From NCBI RefSeq assembly GCF_905171775.1, contig NC_053496.1, positions 184,735,759 to 184,799,758 on the forward strand: 64,000 bases of DNA, in the 5' to 3' direction. The notes beneath the pieces are model-generated. The model had not been told where the DNA came from, did not search any database, and saw only the letters and a list, made by a program, of their open reading frames with translations. The translations under genes were made by a program, and so were the position numbers. Shown here piece by piece: positions 1 to 10,334 of the stretch. Each line of letters opens with the position of its first letter. Position 1 is the first letter of the stretch. Source of the stretch: Rana temporaria. Its lineage: Eukaryota; Chordata; Amphibia; Anura; Ranidae.

Positions 1-109
1 GTACTGTGCGAACACGCTGGAGCTCATCCTTACTGTAGAGGCTGATATTCACACCGCTCTTTCTCGTTCCAAAGATGTCGGCTAGCAGGACTTTTTTTAC
101 CGTCCTGTT

Positions 110-243
110 AGTGCACCGCTCCAGTGTGAAAGCCCCTCGGGCTTTCACACTGGAGTGAATGGGGACAGATTTTTAAGGGCGTATTGCAGGCGCTATTTTT
201 AACGCTATATCGCCTGCAATACGCTCTAGTGTGAAAGGGGTCT
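110..243. repeat. Palindromic MITE fragment
   Basis: Two adjacent hairpins are visible: 17-base arms at 119-135 and 139-155, and 14-base arms (GCGTATTGCAGGCG and its complement) at 179-192 and 211-224. This is the structure of a small non-autonomous DNA transposon. The borders are uncertain. The next 200 bases to about 450 show no gene or recognisable repeat. Confidence 0.45.
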
Positions 244-450
244 TAAATATTGGCTGTCCTTAATTCCCACTAAATCCACCAACTTGTTGAAAGATATCTG
301 CTAGGATGACAACCTTTTATAAACTTTGCTGTGAATCAAGAGTGGCCCAAGTCTTGCACCTGGCCAGACTACAGGTGCATGACTTTGGCCAATGATGGCT
401 CAAGCAATGGATTGTGGGAAGTTCAGCAGGAGGAATTCATTGTGAGTGTC

Positions 451-944
451 CTTAAAGTGGAGGTTCACCCAAAAACTTAATTTTTAACATTAGATTGAGG
501 CTCATTTTGTCTAGGGGAATCGGGTGTTTTTTTTAAAAAATCGAAGCAGTACTTACCGTTTTAGAGAGCGATCTTCTCCGCCGCTTCCGGGTATGGGCTG
601 CGGGACTGGGCGTTCCTATTTGATTGACAGGCTTCCGACGGTCGCATACATCGCGTCACGATTTTCCGAAAGTAGCCGAACGTCGGTGCGCAGGTGCCGT
701 ATAGAGCCGCACCAACGTTCGGCTTCTTTCGGCTACTCGTGACGCGCTGTATGCGACCGTCGGAAGCCTGTCAATCAAATAGGAACGCCCAGTCCCGAAG
801 ACCTTCCCCGGAAGCGGCGGAAAAGATCTATCTCTAAAACGGTAAGTACTGCTTCGATTTAAGAAAAACACCCAATTCCCCTTCACAAAATGAGCATCAA
901 TCTAATGTTAAAAATTGTTTTTCGGGTGAACTCCCGCTTTAAAG
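451..944. mobile_element. Palindromic MITE (CTTAAAGTGG termini)
   Basis: The two ends are inverted copies (CTTAAAGTGGAGGTTCACCC at 451; its near complement ends at 944), and the interior is also nearly palindromic around 690-720. The whole element could fold into one long hairpin. It has no coding capacity; short open frames inside are by-products of the palindrome. Confidence 0.75.
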
Positions 945-1252
945 TTTAGATCGTGTCTGAAATGGAGAATGTTGAATCCGACTTTTCTGCTCATCTCTGG
1001 TAGACAATTGGGGGTTGGGGGTCACCGTAGAACCAAACCCAATGCTGATCTCGACTCTTCTGTGGCCTTGCACCCCTGTTGCTGCTGTCTCTCCCGCTGC
1101 ACCATATCTGAAGCCATGCCATCTCAGATACTGGTGTTGCATCACTCCGGAGATGTCCCCCCTCCTCACTGTCTCCAGAATCGGATGTCAGGTCAGTAGG
1201 GGCAGCCATAGTTGGAATTGCTCCTAGCAGGCCCTTAAAGTTCCACCTAGAC

Positions 1253-1389
1253 CAGTGATGGCGGACCTTGGCACCCCAGATGTTTTGTAACTACATTTCT
1301 CATGATGCTCACGTACATTGCAGAGTGCATGAGTATCATGAGAAATGTAGTTCGAAAAAAACCTGGGGTGCCAAGGTTCACCATCACTG
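1253..1389. mobile_element. Short hAT-type MITE
   Basis: Inverted termini CAGTGATGGCGGACCTTGG and CCAAGGTTCACCATCACTG surround a spacer of about 100 bp. The CAG...CTG ends are typical of hAT-derived MITEs. Flanking duplications are imperfect. Confidence 0.65.
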
Positions 1390-1786
1390 ACCTGACCTAG
1401 ACGTATGGGTTCTGTTTTCGTGCGCTGCAAACACAACTTACTTATGCTGCCATGCCGTGGTTCATGTTCTCTTTTATATCCCCCCCCCCCCCTTTAAAGG
1501 ACCTCCTATTCCAACGCCAGGCTAATCCTTCACCATCACATCCTGGGGTTAAGGAACCATTTCTACCCCTTCCTTTCTGCTGGGGTTCATTGCATCCATG
1601 TACTAGATTTGAGGCATGTTAAAAAAGGAGGGTTGATTCCCCATTCCATCTACTGGGGTATGGCTCCTTGACTTGATCTGCCTGACTTCTCCGCTGCACT
1701 AGAGATGGACAGCTTGCTGCTGGGTATATCTGATAAGGACAGTGAGGGAATTACCAAAGTCACCCATTCCACCACCGTCTGAGTCT
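1390..1786 (+). other. Upstream flank shared with locus C
   Basis: No gene is seen. A poly-C run (about 1482-1495) is followed by sequence that aligns by eye with 26840-27075 upstream of locus C (shared stretches around 'gctgctgggta' and 'gtcacccattcca'). It is the proximal upstream region of the duplicated ZNF unit, continuing after the hAT insertion at 2261. Confidence 0.5.
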
Positions 1787-1794
1787 TCCTTGGA

Positions 1795-2260
1795 TAGGGT
1801 GACCAGACATCCCCGGTTTCCAGGGACAGTCCCCAGATTGAGGACACTGTCCCCCGACCAAGTCTGTCCCCGGATTGGATTTGAACAGGGGCTGGGGCAA
1901 TTTCAAAAACAGTCAGTGCAGAATAAAAAAGAAATCTGAATTACACACCCCCGCTCCTACTAGCTCAGGGGGTCTATTTCTTTCCATTGTCTGCGCCCCT
2001 TTCTGATGATCTGGTCGGAGCAGAGGGACTATTTCTTCAGTTTCGGGTGCCCATCCAGATCCGCTTACATGTTCTTCTACCTTGGCTCAAGTCCCGGCCA
2101 GCCTCCTGCCTGCTTATCTCCTTGCCCGTGATCTTCCTCCGCTCCCCACCCAGTAGTACCTGGGGCCCGGAGAGTAAGACTTGACAGGCTGTGAGGCGGC
2201 GGCGATAGGGAAAAGAGTTGCTGATTGCTGCCATTACTAGTAAAAAATCTGGTCACCTTA
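1795..2260. mobile_element. hAT MITE, TAGGGTGACC family
   Basis: Termini are TAGGGTGACC and GGTCACCTTA. An exact 8-bp target duplication TCCTTGGA lies at 1787-1794 and 2261-2268, diagnostic of hAT transposition. Two relatives are in the window (13647-14305 and 19436-19789). The interior has no transposase. Confidence 0.85.
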
Positions 2261-2330
2261 TCCTTGGATGAATGGAGATATCACAGGGCTTGCAAAGCCT
2301 CATGGTTGACGCTAGAAGACTTTTCTTGGG

Positions 2331-2480
2331 GTTGCAGTTCCTCTGACCTCCACAAGGTGGTGATCTCACCTCCACCCAGAAAGACAGGAAGTGATGTCAG
2401 GTACACACAGGAAGTTCCGGGTGAAAGGTGAGTCGGGAGGAAGTAGAGAGGAGACATTGTTGGAAGTGGCAGCAGAGGAG
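2331..2480 (+). other. Locus A 5' UTR exon 1
   Basis: Conserved block at the head of all five loci: 'cagttcctctga.ctccacaag' followed by repeated 'caggaagt' motifs and 'ggcagcagaggag|gtaata', a consensus splice donor at 2481. The 5' border is inferred from where similarity between paralogues begins; no initiation signal was identified. No coding frame is conserved. Confidence 0.6.
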
Positions 2481-2686
2481 GTAATAAGATCTTATTTTCT
2501 ATTTACACCCAGCAACGCCCCCCCCCCCCTCGTCATGTCCATTCTCTTCCTCAATACCATATAAAATATTTCTTCCCTAATTAAAACATAAAATAAAGAC
2601 ATACGTATTCAAATCCAAAGTAGAGATTCTGCACAGCTCACAATGGCTTCTCTACTACCCTCCAAAGGCCAAACCATTGGACAATT

Positions 2687-3104
2687 AGGCCTCGTACACA
2701 CGACCAGACATGTCCGATGAAAACGGTCCGCGGACCGTTTTCATCGGACATGTCTGCTGGGTGATTTTGGTCTGATGTGTGTACACACCATCAGACCAAA
2801 TTCCCCGTGGACAGAATACACGGTGACGTGCGCGAACCCAGAAGTTCAATGCTTCCACGCATGCGTCAAATCACTTCGACGCATGCACGGGATTTCGGGC
2901 CAGCGGACATGTCCAATGAGTCGTACTGACCATCGGACATGTCCGACGGACAGGCTTCCAGCGGACAAGTTTCTTAGCATGCTAAGAAACTTTTGTCCGC
3001 TGGAAACCTGTCCGGTAGGCCCTACACACGGTCGGACATGTCTGCGGAAACTGGTCCGATGGGCCAGATTCAGCGGACATATTCGGTCGTGTGTACAAGG
3101 CCTC
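2687..3104. mobile_element. GTGTGTAC-type palindromic MITE in locus A intron 1
   Basis: Ends are GGCCTCGTACACACGACC and the inverted GGTCGTGTGTACAAGGCC. It includes a perfect 50-bp palindrome at 2706-2755 and further internal hairpins. Same class as 9972-10172, 29611-30105, 58810-59380 and 62583-63065. Non-coding. Confidence 0.8.
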
Positions 3105-3386
3105 AAAGTAAGATCCTATCGATCGTTCCTTGTCTGGAGAACCAAAACTAAGCAAAAATAGTTCAGAGATTAAACACAAAGTGTAATTTCTGATCAGGGA
3201 GGTAGGAAAAAATATAACAGGTTTTCCGAGGGCAAGAAACACGACAAACACCAATCTACATGTGCCAATTCCCACTGCGGGCAGCCCCGACTATTAACAC
3301 CTTATATCCTCATACAAATATTGTACAACTAATACAGTCCTGATAATTCTTCACTATCCATCTACAGAGAAACCTGCATAGATCAC

Positions 3387-6300
3387 ATGACCACACCAAT
3401 GAGGATGGAGGAGGACCGGAGTCACATGACTGAGAAGATACTAAACCTCACCCTGGAGATCATCTACCTGCTGACTGGAGAGGTGAGGAGGATTCTGGGA
3501 GGTCACATGACATCACTCTTATCTCTATTAATAAAACAGACCTGACGGGAGAGGTGAGGAGGATTCTGGGAGGTCACATGACATCACTCTTATCTCTATT
3601 AATAATACAGACCTGACCGGAGAGGTGAGGAGGATTCTGGGAGGTCACATGACATCACTCTTATCTCTATTAATAAAACACAGACCTGACCGGAGAGGTG
3701 AGGAGGATTCTGGGAATGTATATATTGATAATGTTTATTTTGTTCTTCTACTCAGGATTATGAAATAGTGGAAAAAGCATCTCGTGAGCCATTAAAACTC
3801 AACCGCTCTTCCGATGAGTCATCCCCCACCACAGTGGCCCTACTGGACTCCTTGAGACTCAATAAAAATAATGACCAGAAGATTCTAGAAGTCACCAAGA
3901 AGATGATGGAGCTGCTGACAGGAGAGGTGAGGAGGATTCTGGGAATTCTGGGACGTTATCCAGTAACAGACAAGGGGTGTGTCTGGGTGGTGACTGTATC
4001 ATTGTGTGTGTCAGGTTCCTATAAGGTGTCAGGATGTCACTGTCTATTTCTCCATGGAGGAGTGGGAGTATTTAGAAGGACACAAGGATCTCTACAAGGA
4101 CGTCATGATGGAGAATCAGCCGCCCCTCACATCTCCGGGTAAGAGGAGACTTTATTGTAAAGGAGAGAGCAGTACGGAGGCTCCACCTAGATCCCCCATC
4201 ATCTGATAAACACATAGAAATAATGTTTTTCAGATGATGGGGGATCTAGGTGGAGCCTCCGTACTGTTCTCTCCTTTACAATAAAGTCTCCTCTTACCCG
4301 GTGATGTGAGGGGCGGCTGATTCTCCATCATGACGTCCTTGTAGAGATCCTATAATATGAACCCACCAAAGAGATTTCCTTATCCTCTGTATTCCCGGGA
4401 TTCCACACAGGAGGATCACCCCATCTCTCACTGTGATCAGGTAGATGAGTTATTGGTAGTAGGTATTGACTACAAGCTTTTTTGCTACAATGAATATATT
4501 ATTACGTATATATTTTAGAGTGGAAACCTTGAGATTTATAATATTGATATCAAAGAAGAGTATAGAGAGGAGGATGAGGAGTATGGGGTGATGGACACGG
4601 TTTCAGAAGAACCCAAGGATATGATGGAGGCACCTCATACCAGGAACCCACCAGAGAGATGTCCCCATCCTCTGTATTCCCGGGATTCCACACAGGAAGG
4701 TCACACCATCCCCCACCATCATCAGGTAGGTGAATTATCAATTATTGGTAGTTATGATTTACACACAATCATGTTTGTTATAATAAATGTTTTATTATAT
4801 GTTTAGAGTGGAAACCTCTGGGATTTTAAAACTGTTATAAAAGAAGAATATAAAGAGGAGGATGAGGAGTATGATGTAATGAAGGAACTTTTTGAAGGAC
4901 ACCAGGATCTCGTTAAGGATGGTATGGTGGAACTACCTAATAGCAAGTCATCCCCAGAGAGATGTCCCCGTCCTCTGTATTCCCGGGATTCCACACAGGA
5001 AGGTCACACCATCCCCCACCATCATCAGGTAGGTTGAGTTGAGGGTCGGGAACATAAAGTGATTGAACACTCTGACATGTGGAGATGATGTGTGGACTCT
5101 ACAAGATGATATTTTCTATGTGATCTCACATCATAAATACTTCTATGTTACAGATGTTATTTTCTGCCATTCTGTTGGTTTAGGGTGAAGATCTGATGAT
5201 CATAAAAACTGAGTGTGACGCAGAAGAGACGTATGTGAGGGATGATCAGCAATATACGGAGGAGGCTGGAATGACGAGGACATTCATAGAGGAGGACACT
5301 CCTACAGAGATCAGCACAGGTGACCCATAATATATTCTTCTCTTACCTCTGCTCGGTTACTGCTCACTGATTGGTCCAGAGTAGGGCGGGAGCCGAGTGA
5401 TATCAGCCAATAATAGGTTGATAATGGTCCCCTCTCTGTACTGATACCCGTCCTGGGGTTCAGCTGTCAGTATTAGGTTGTGTGTCACTCCTAGTTACAG
5501 TAGCACAGATATGATAACACAGATTGAGCCTTTCTTAGGTTGGTCCCTCTTCTTCCTGAAGACTTATAGATAAATGTTCCCATAAAATGTATTATAAAAA
5601 ATCGTTAATTAATAAAACCAAGGAGGAAAAAAAAAGGATTGAAACACTTATCCATCCAGCTAAAAATACTACAGCAAGCTCCCTCTAGTGCTGCATCCTA
5701 CCAGAAGCCTAGACCCATGGTCACTTGTTCTATGGTAAAGGGTCTGCAGGTCTGAACTTTGACCCTCTTGTTGATCAGAGATCACATGACCCAGTGCCTA
5801 GGCTTGTGGTTGTGTAAAGAGCACGCCCCTCCCAGTCCCCATTGGTTCCTGCTCTTCTGACAAGGCTGTGTAAATGTAGAAGTGATCTGGGAGGAGGACC
5901 AAAGGTTCTTTGATGGGGGGAAGAGTCCCAGCTGGTTGGGACCTCCACAGAGAACATCTCCTCACTCATATCTACCTGATCCAGATGGAATCTTGATGGA
6001 AGTGAACTAACCCTCTCAGATCTATTGATGATGTTTTTCTATTTTTCCAGGACACGCCATGGAGAAACCCTCAAAGGATCGTCTCACTTTATCTCCAGGT
6101 TGTAAAATGGAAGATGAGGACATCACAGGAGAATGTGGAGGAGAAAAGACAATGGATGGAGGACTTCACAGTGTGGATAGACCATGGAATCCCTCTGACT
6201 CTGAGCAACCTCGTACTGTGAGGGACGGTGCCGGGATTCAGGGGGAGGAGGAAAGTTCCTGTCCTGAATGTGGGCAAAGTTTTAGCTCTGAATTTAGTCT

Positions 6301-7267
6301 TTTTACACATCGGAGATCTCACATGGAGGAAAAACCGAATTTCTGTTCTGAGTGTGGGAAATGTTTTCCCAATAAATCAGAACTGGACAGACATCGAAGA
6401 TCTCACACGGGAGAGAAGCCGTATTCCTGTTCTCAGTGCTGGAAACATTTTTCACAGAAGGCCCATCTACTTACACATCAGAGATTGCACACTGGGGAAA
6501 AGCCGTATTCCTGCCACGAGTGTGGGAAATGTTTTTCAGCTAAGGCCAATTTTTTGAGACATCAAAAATATCACACACTGGAGAAGCCGTATTTTTGTTC
6601 TGATTGCGGGAAATGTTTTCTTTCTCAATCAGCCCTGGCCAGACATTACAGCTCTCACACAGGGGATAAGTCCTATTCTTGTTCTGAGTGCATGAAATTT
6701 TTTTCAAGCAGGAGCCATCTATCTAGACATCAGAAATTGCACACTGGTGAAAAGCCGTATTCCTGCTATGAGTGTGGGAAATCTTTTTCAGAGAAGGACC
6801 ATTTTTTGAGGCATCAGAGATCTCACACGGGGGAGAAGCCGTATCCCTGCCCTGAGTGCGGGAAATGTTTTGCCAATAAATCAGAACTGACCAGACATTA
6901 TAGATCTCACACAGGAGAGAAGCCGTATTCTTGTCCTGAATGTGGGAAAATTTTCTCACAGAGGACCCATCTATCCACACATATGAGATCGCACACTGGT
7001 GAAAAGCCGTATTCCTGCCATGCGTGTGGGAAATGTTTTACAAATAAGGCCACTCTTTTGAGACATCAGAAATCTTGCATGGGGGAGAAGCCGTATTCTT
7101 GCCCTGAGTGTGGAAACTGTTATACCCAGAAATCAGATCTTGTTAAACATCAAAGATCTCACACAGGTGAAAAGCCGTATTCCTGTCCTGAGTGTGGGAA
7201 ATGTTTTTCCCAGAAGTCCCATCTTTACAGACACCAGAGAATCCACAGAACCATTGAGGTGAATTAG
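3387..7267 (+). CDS. Locus A: KRAB-like C2H2 zinc-finger gene, KRAB splicing disrupted
   Basis: Predicted nuclear DNA-binding repressor-type protein. Exons by AG/GT borders and phase: 3368-3482 (ATG 3387), 3756-3926, 4015-4138 (KRAB A-box), damaged 4360-4440, 4519-4725, 4807-5028, 5184-5319, and 6051-7267 (12 fingers). Exon 2 starts MTTPMRMEED and ends LLTGE, as does exon 3. The inverted repeat at 4086-4350 has replaced the acceptor and first 17 bases of the exon at 4360. Joining 4138 to 4519 breaks the frame, whereas skipping both the KRAB and the damaged exon (3926 to 4519) stays in frame and gives about 682 residues without KRAB. Either a KRAB-less gene or an early pseudogene. The finger exon is fully open. 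Confidence 0.75.
3471..3720 (+). repeat. Tandem repeat of the exon-2 splice donor (about 4 copies)
   Basis: Starting in the last bases of exon 2, a unit of about 70-73 bp is repeated. Each unit contains GGAGAG|GTGAGGAGGATTCTGG, then the 'gtcacatgacatcactctta' stretch, then 'cctgac(c)g' before the next donor. Every copy duplicates the real donor. Longer versions are in locus B and a short one in locus C. Confidence 0.9.
4015..4138 (+). CDS. Locus A KRAB A-box exon
   Basis: Encodes VPIRCQDVTVYFSMEEWEYL followed by EGHKDLYKDVMMENQPPLTSP. Family-defining KRAB A residues are present: DV near the start, EEW in the middle, LYKDVM-EN at the end (MME replaces mammalian MLE). Acceptor 'gtgtgtcag' and donor 'gtaagagg' are good; the exon ends in phase 1. 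Bases 4086-4138 form part of one arm of a 120-bp inverted repeat. KRAB boxes of tetrapods recruit TRIM28-type co-repressors; whether this amphibian version does so is inference. Confidence 0.85.
4086..4350. repeat. 120-bp inverted repeat of KRAB exon end and intron
   Basis: Left arm 4086-4205 and right arm 4231-4350 are reverse complements with two mismatches seen, separated by 25 bases. The arm covers the 3' 53 bases of the KRAB exon, its donor and 67 intron bases. At one mismatch the right arm carries the 'catcaccgg' version found in loci B-E while the left arm has 'catctccgg'. The right arm occupies the place of the next exon's acceptor. Confidence 0.95.
4360..4440 (+). pseudogene. Damaged NPPERCP spacer exon (locus A)
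   Basis: Reads NPPKRFPYPLYSRDSTQEDH then PISHCDQ before a 'gtagatga' donor. In loci B and C this exon is 98 bases and starts 'atggatccagtaatggg' after 'cctacag'. Here those 17 bases and the acceptor are missing and the inverted repeat abuts. No in-frame acceptor with the needed phase is evident just upstream. Confidence 0.8.
4519..5319 (+). CDS. Locus A acidic spacer exons 6-8
   Basis: Three exons: 4519-4725 (SGNLEIYN... ending HHHQ), 4807-5028 (SGNLWDFK... ending HHHQ) and 5184-5319 (GEDLMIIKTE... ending TPTEIST). The first two are tandem duplicates, each with an acidic stretch (KEEYKEEDEEY type) followed by NPPERCPRPLYSRDSTQEGH or a variant. Introns are 81 and 155 bp with 'tttag' or 'ttag' acceptors. 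Phases 0/0/1 agree with the finger exon. Role unknown; a linker between KRAB and the fingers by position. Confidence 0.8.
6051..7267 (+). CDS. Locus A zinc-finger exon, 12 C2H2 fingers
   Basis: Acceptor 'tatttttccag' at 6050. MEKPSKDRLTLSPGCK follows at 6059 in a strong start context (GCCATGG), then an acidic lead-in and 12 contiguous 28-residue fingers with TGEKPY-type linkers, running to a TAG stop. Finger 10 ends H-x3-C (HQKSC), so it is C2HC. Most fingers carry the extra cysteine of CGKCF. After the stop the same frame continues as a relic finger (CPECGKCLLYG). Expected to bind DNA; targets cannot be inferred here. Confidence 0.95.
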
Positions 7268-7324
7268 TGTCCTGAGTGTGGGAAATGTCTTCTATATGGA
7301 ACATATGTTGCCGTACATCAGAGA

Positions 7325-8541
7325 TCCTCTAGGAGAGAGAAGGAGGGGGGGGGTGTCACTGCTGGTTGGGTCCCTCTAGGAGAGAGAAGGAGGGGGGGGT
7401 GTCACTGCTGGTTGGGTCCCTCTAGGAGAGAGAAGGAGGGGGTGTCACTGCTGGTTGGGTCCCTCTAGGAGAGAGAAGGAGGGGGTGTCACTGCTGGTTG
7501 GGTCCCTCTAGGAGAGAGAAGGAGGGGGTGTCACTGCTGGTTGGGTCCCTCTAGGAGAGAGAAGGAGGGGGTGTCACTGCTGGTTGGATCCCTCTAGGAG
7601 AGAGAAGGAGGGGGTGTCACTGCTGGTTGGGTCCCTCTAGGGGAGAGTGTCACTGCTGGTTGGGTCCCTCTAGGAGAGAGAAGGAGGGGGTGTCACTGCT
7701 GGTTGGGTCCCTCTAGGAGAGAGAAGGAGGGGGGTGTCACTGCTGGTTGGGGTTCCTCTAGGAGAGAGAAGGAGGGGGTGTCACTGCTGGTTGGGTTCCT
7801 CTAGGAGAGAGAAGGAGGGGGTGTCACTGCCGGTTGGGTCCCTCTAGGAGAGTGAAGGAGGGGGTGTCACTGCTGGTTGGGTCCCTCTAGGAGAGAGAAG
7901 GAGGGGGTGTCACCGCTGGTTGGGTCCTTCTAGGAGAGAGAAGGAGGGGGTGTCGCTGCTGGTCGGGGTTCCTCTAGGAGAGAGAAGAAGGGGGTGTCAC
8001 TTCTGGTTGGGTCCCTCTAGGAGAGAGAAGGAGGGGGTGTCACTGCCGGTTGGGTCCCTCTAGGAGAGTGAAGGAGGGGGTGTCACTGCTGGTTGGGTTC
8101 CTCTAGGAAAGAGAAGAAGGGGGTGTCACTTCTGGTTGGGTCCCTCTAGGTGAGAGAAGGAGGGGGTGTCACTGTGGGTTGGGTCCCTCTGGGAGAGAGA
8201 AGGAGGGGTGTCACTGCTGGTTGGGTCCCTCTGGGAGAGAGAAGGAGGGGGTGTCACTGCGGGTTGGGTCCCTCTGGGAGAGAGAAGGAGGGGGTGTCAC
8301 TGCTGGTTGGGTTCCTCTAGGAGAGAGAAGGAGGGGGTGTCACTGCTGGTTGGGTCCCTCTAGGAGAGAGAAGGAGGGGGTGTCACTGCTGGTTGGGTCC
8401 CTCTAGGAGAGAGAAGGAGGGGGTGTCACTGGTGGTTGGGTTCCTCTAGGAGAGAGAAGGGGGGGGGGGTGTCATTGCTGGTTGGGTTCCTCTAGGAGAG
8501 AGAAGGGGGGGGGGGGTGTCACTGCTGGTTGGGTCCCTCTA
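7325..8541 (+). repeat. 43-bp minisatellite, array 1 (about 28 copies)
   Basis: Unit is 43 bp, built from 'ctctaggagagagaaggagg', 'gggtgtcactgctggttggg' and 'tcc', with G-run length changes and C/T variants (GGGTCC versus GGGTTC). It starts about 60 bp after the locus A stop and is probably 3' UTR or proximal downstream DNA. Open frames across it are meaningless repeats. Confidence 0.95.
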
Positions 8542-8990
8542 CCAGTGTAGTCTGATCTCTCCTGATCTTCAGCAGAAGCTTCAAAGGAAAACGTCATGGT
8601 GAGCGAGGAACTAGATATTGTTTGTGAATGAAGAGAAGGGGAGATCAGACTACATGACAGGACTGACCATTTTAGTGCAGTAGTTATCAGCTTGCGGAAG
8701 AATCTTAATTTGCTTGGAGAGAGCCGCCTGCTGGTAGAAAGTGGGAAACATGAGATTAACTGATGTAAAATTTTATATTTAAGTGATAACATTTTTTTAA
8801 TATGAAACAAATGAAGATTAGAAGTTTCCATGCTCAAACTCATGATATTCTTTGTAAGTTGATTGATAAAAGTCGGCCTTCAGATCTGTATGATAAAATG
8901 TTCTTCTCTTTTCCTTTATTCCTTTTTCTAACACTAGTAAGGCCCATCCTGTAGGTTTTAGTCTTAATCTTGTGTCTTAGTAGTTTTGGT
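8542..8990 (+). other. Conserved flank after 43-bp array 1
   Basis: Shared with 22650-23010, 36754-37200 and 52904-53300. Contains 'cttcag' plus about 27 bases plus 'gtgagc' near 8570-8605, which looks like a very small exon, and AGAGCCGCCTGCTGG at 8720-8734, a degraded CTCF-like motif on the minus strand. No long frame. Possibly the true 3' end region of the gene. Confidence 0.5.
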
Positions 8991-8999
8991 TTTACCGGC

Positions 9000-9720
9000 T
9001 TGTAGTTGTTGGAACAGCCGACTCCCCCTTCTCATAAATCTCAGGACCTCTGTAGTAGACTCCAATGATAAGTCCATCAGTTCATAGACCCGTCTATCAT
9101 TCCCCCCGTAATTCCTCCTCTGCACCATCACCACCTCCATCCACATCACCACCTCCAACCACAAGATCATCTTTCTTCCTCACTTTCACATCACACCTAA
9201 CATAGAGGACCCCCCCTCCATCTCTTCTATATCCTGTGTCCCTCTAAACAAGAGGATCAGCATGAATACAAACAGCCCAGTCTTGTGAAGAGTCAAGCCG
9301 TGTTTCTGAAACACCAACTATGTTCTCATTCCCGTCTATCATTCCTCCCGTAATTCCTCCTCCGCACCATCACAACCTCCAACCACAAGTTCCTCTTTCT
9401 TCCTCCCTTTCACAGCACATCTAACATAGAGGACCCCCTCCATCTCTTCTATATCCCATGTCCCTCTAAACAAGAGGATCGGCATGAATACAAACAGCCC
9501 AGTCTTGTGAGGAGTCAAGCCGTGTTTCTGGAACACCAACCACATCTCCAACCACAAGATCATCTTTCTTCTTCACTTTCACATCACATCTAACATAGAG
9601 AAACCCCCCCTCCATCTTTTCTATGTCCTGTGTCCCTCTAAACAAGAGGATCAGCATGAATACAAACAGCCCAGTCTTGTGAGGAGTCAAGCCGTGTTTC
9701 TGGAACACCAACTACATTCT
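9000..9720 (-). repeat. Low-copy repeat with triplicated block of about 200 bp
   Basis: The block containing 'tctaaacaagaggat', 'acaaacagcccagtcttgtg' and 'cgtgtttctg' occurs three times (about 9195-9330, 9415-9545, 9590-9720). Single copies lie at 37160-37560 and 53275-53620. Read on the minus strand, one frame gives NDRRVYELMDLSLESTTEVL, with close relatives at the other two loci. Family not recognised; could be a decayed coding segment. 9721-9971 shows nothing recognisable. Confidence 0.5.
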
Positions 9721-9971
9721 TATCACTGAGCCATCAACATCTCCCATTCTGCTCAGCAGGTTTCTGGATTCTGTGTATTAATATTCGTTGTTATCTTGCA
9801 ATGTAATTTTGTTTAAACTTTATGATTGAGGAAATTCACTGGTTTATCCTGCTGGTGGTAACATGCAAAAGTCGCAGAACTCCACCTTGTTTAGATCAGG
9901 CTTCTTACAAACTATCCTGTTAGCTTTTCATGCTGCTCAATTTTTAAAGGTATTGATGTTGGACAGACTCT

Positions 9972-10172
9972 AATGCTGCGTACACACGGTCGGAATTTCC
10001 AGCAGAAAAAGTCCGATGGGAGCTTTTCATCAGATATTCCGACCGTGTGTATGCCCAGGTTTTTTCTGCCGGAATTTCCGACACACTTCGAGAGCAGGTT
10101 CTCCATTTTCCCGTCGGAAATTCCGACTGAGTTTTTCCCGTTGGAAAGTTTGGCCGTGTGTACGCGGCATTA
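9972..10172. mobile_element. GTGTGTAC-type palindromic MITE
   Basis: Ends are TGCTGCGTACACACGGTCGG and an inverted 'ccgtgtgtacgcggca', flanked by TA-rich bases; several 'cggaatttcc' motifs occur in both orientations inside. Non-coding. Confidence 0.8.
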
Positions 10173-10334
10173 CCCTTCATCAATACTCTCTGGAGGTGTC
10201 TATTTTGTGAGGAGTTCTTGCCTACTGAAGTGGCCACAGGTCATGTGGACCAGACTGTTCTGATGGCTGATGGGCCAGGGTTTAGGATCTTCAACATCAG
10301 TGTATCATCCCGATCATAGAAAGTACAAACACTG

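Noticed and set aside
2775..3161. 128-codon frame with repeated RTCP words
   Set aside because: Generated by repeats of 'cggacatgtcc' in a palindromic MITE.
3768..4142. 124-residue protein reading from exon 3 through the intron into the KRAB exon
   Set aside because: The KRAB exon is in another frame here; the continuation (SLCVSGSYKVSGCHCLFLHG) is an out-of-frame read. Splicing at 3926/4015 restores KRAB.
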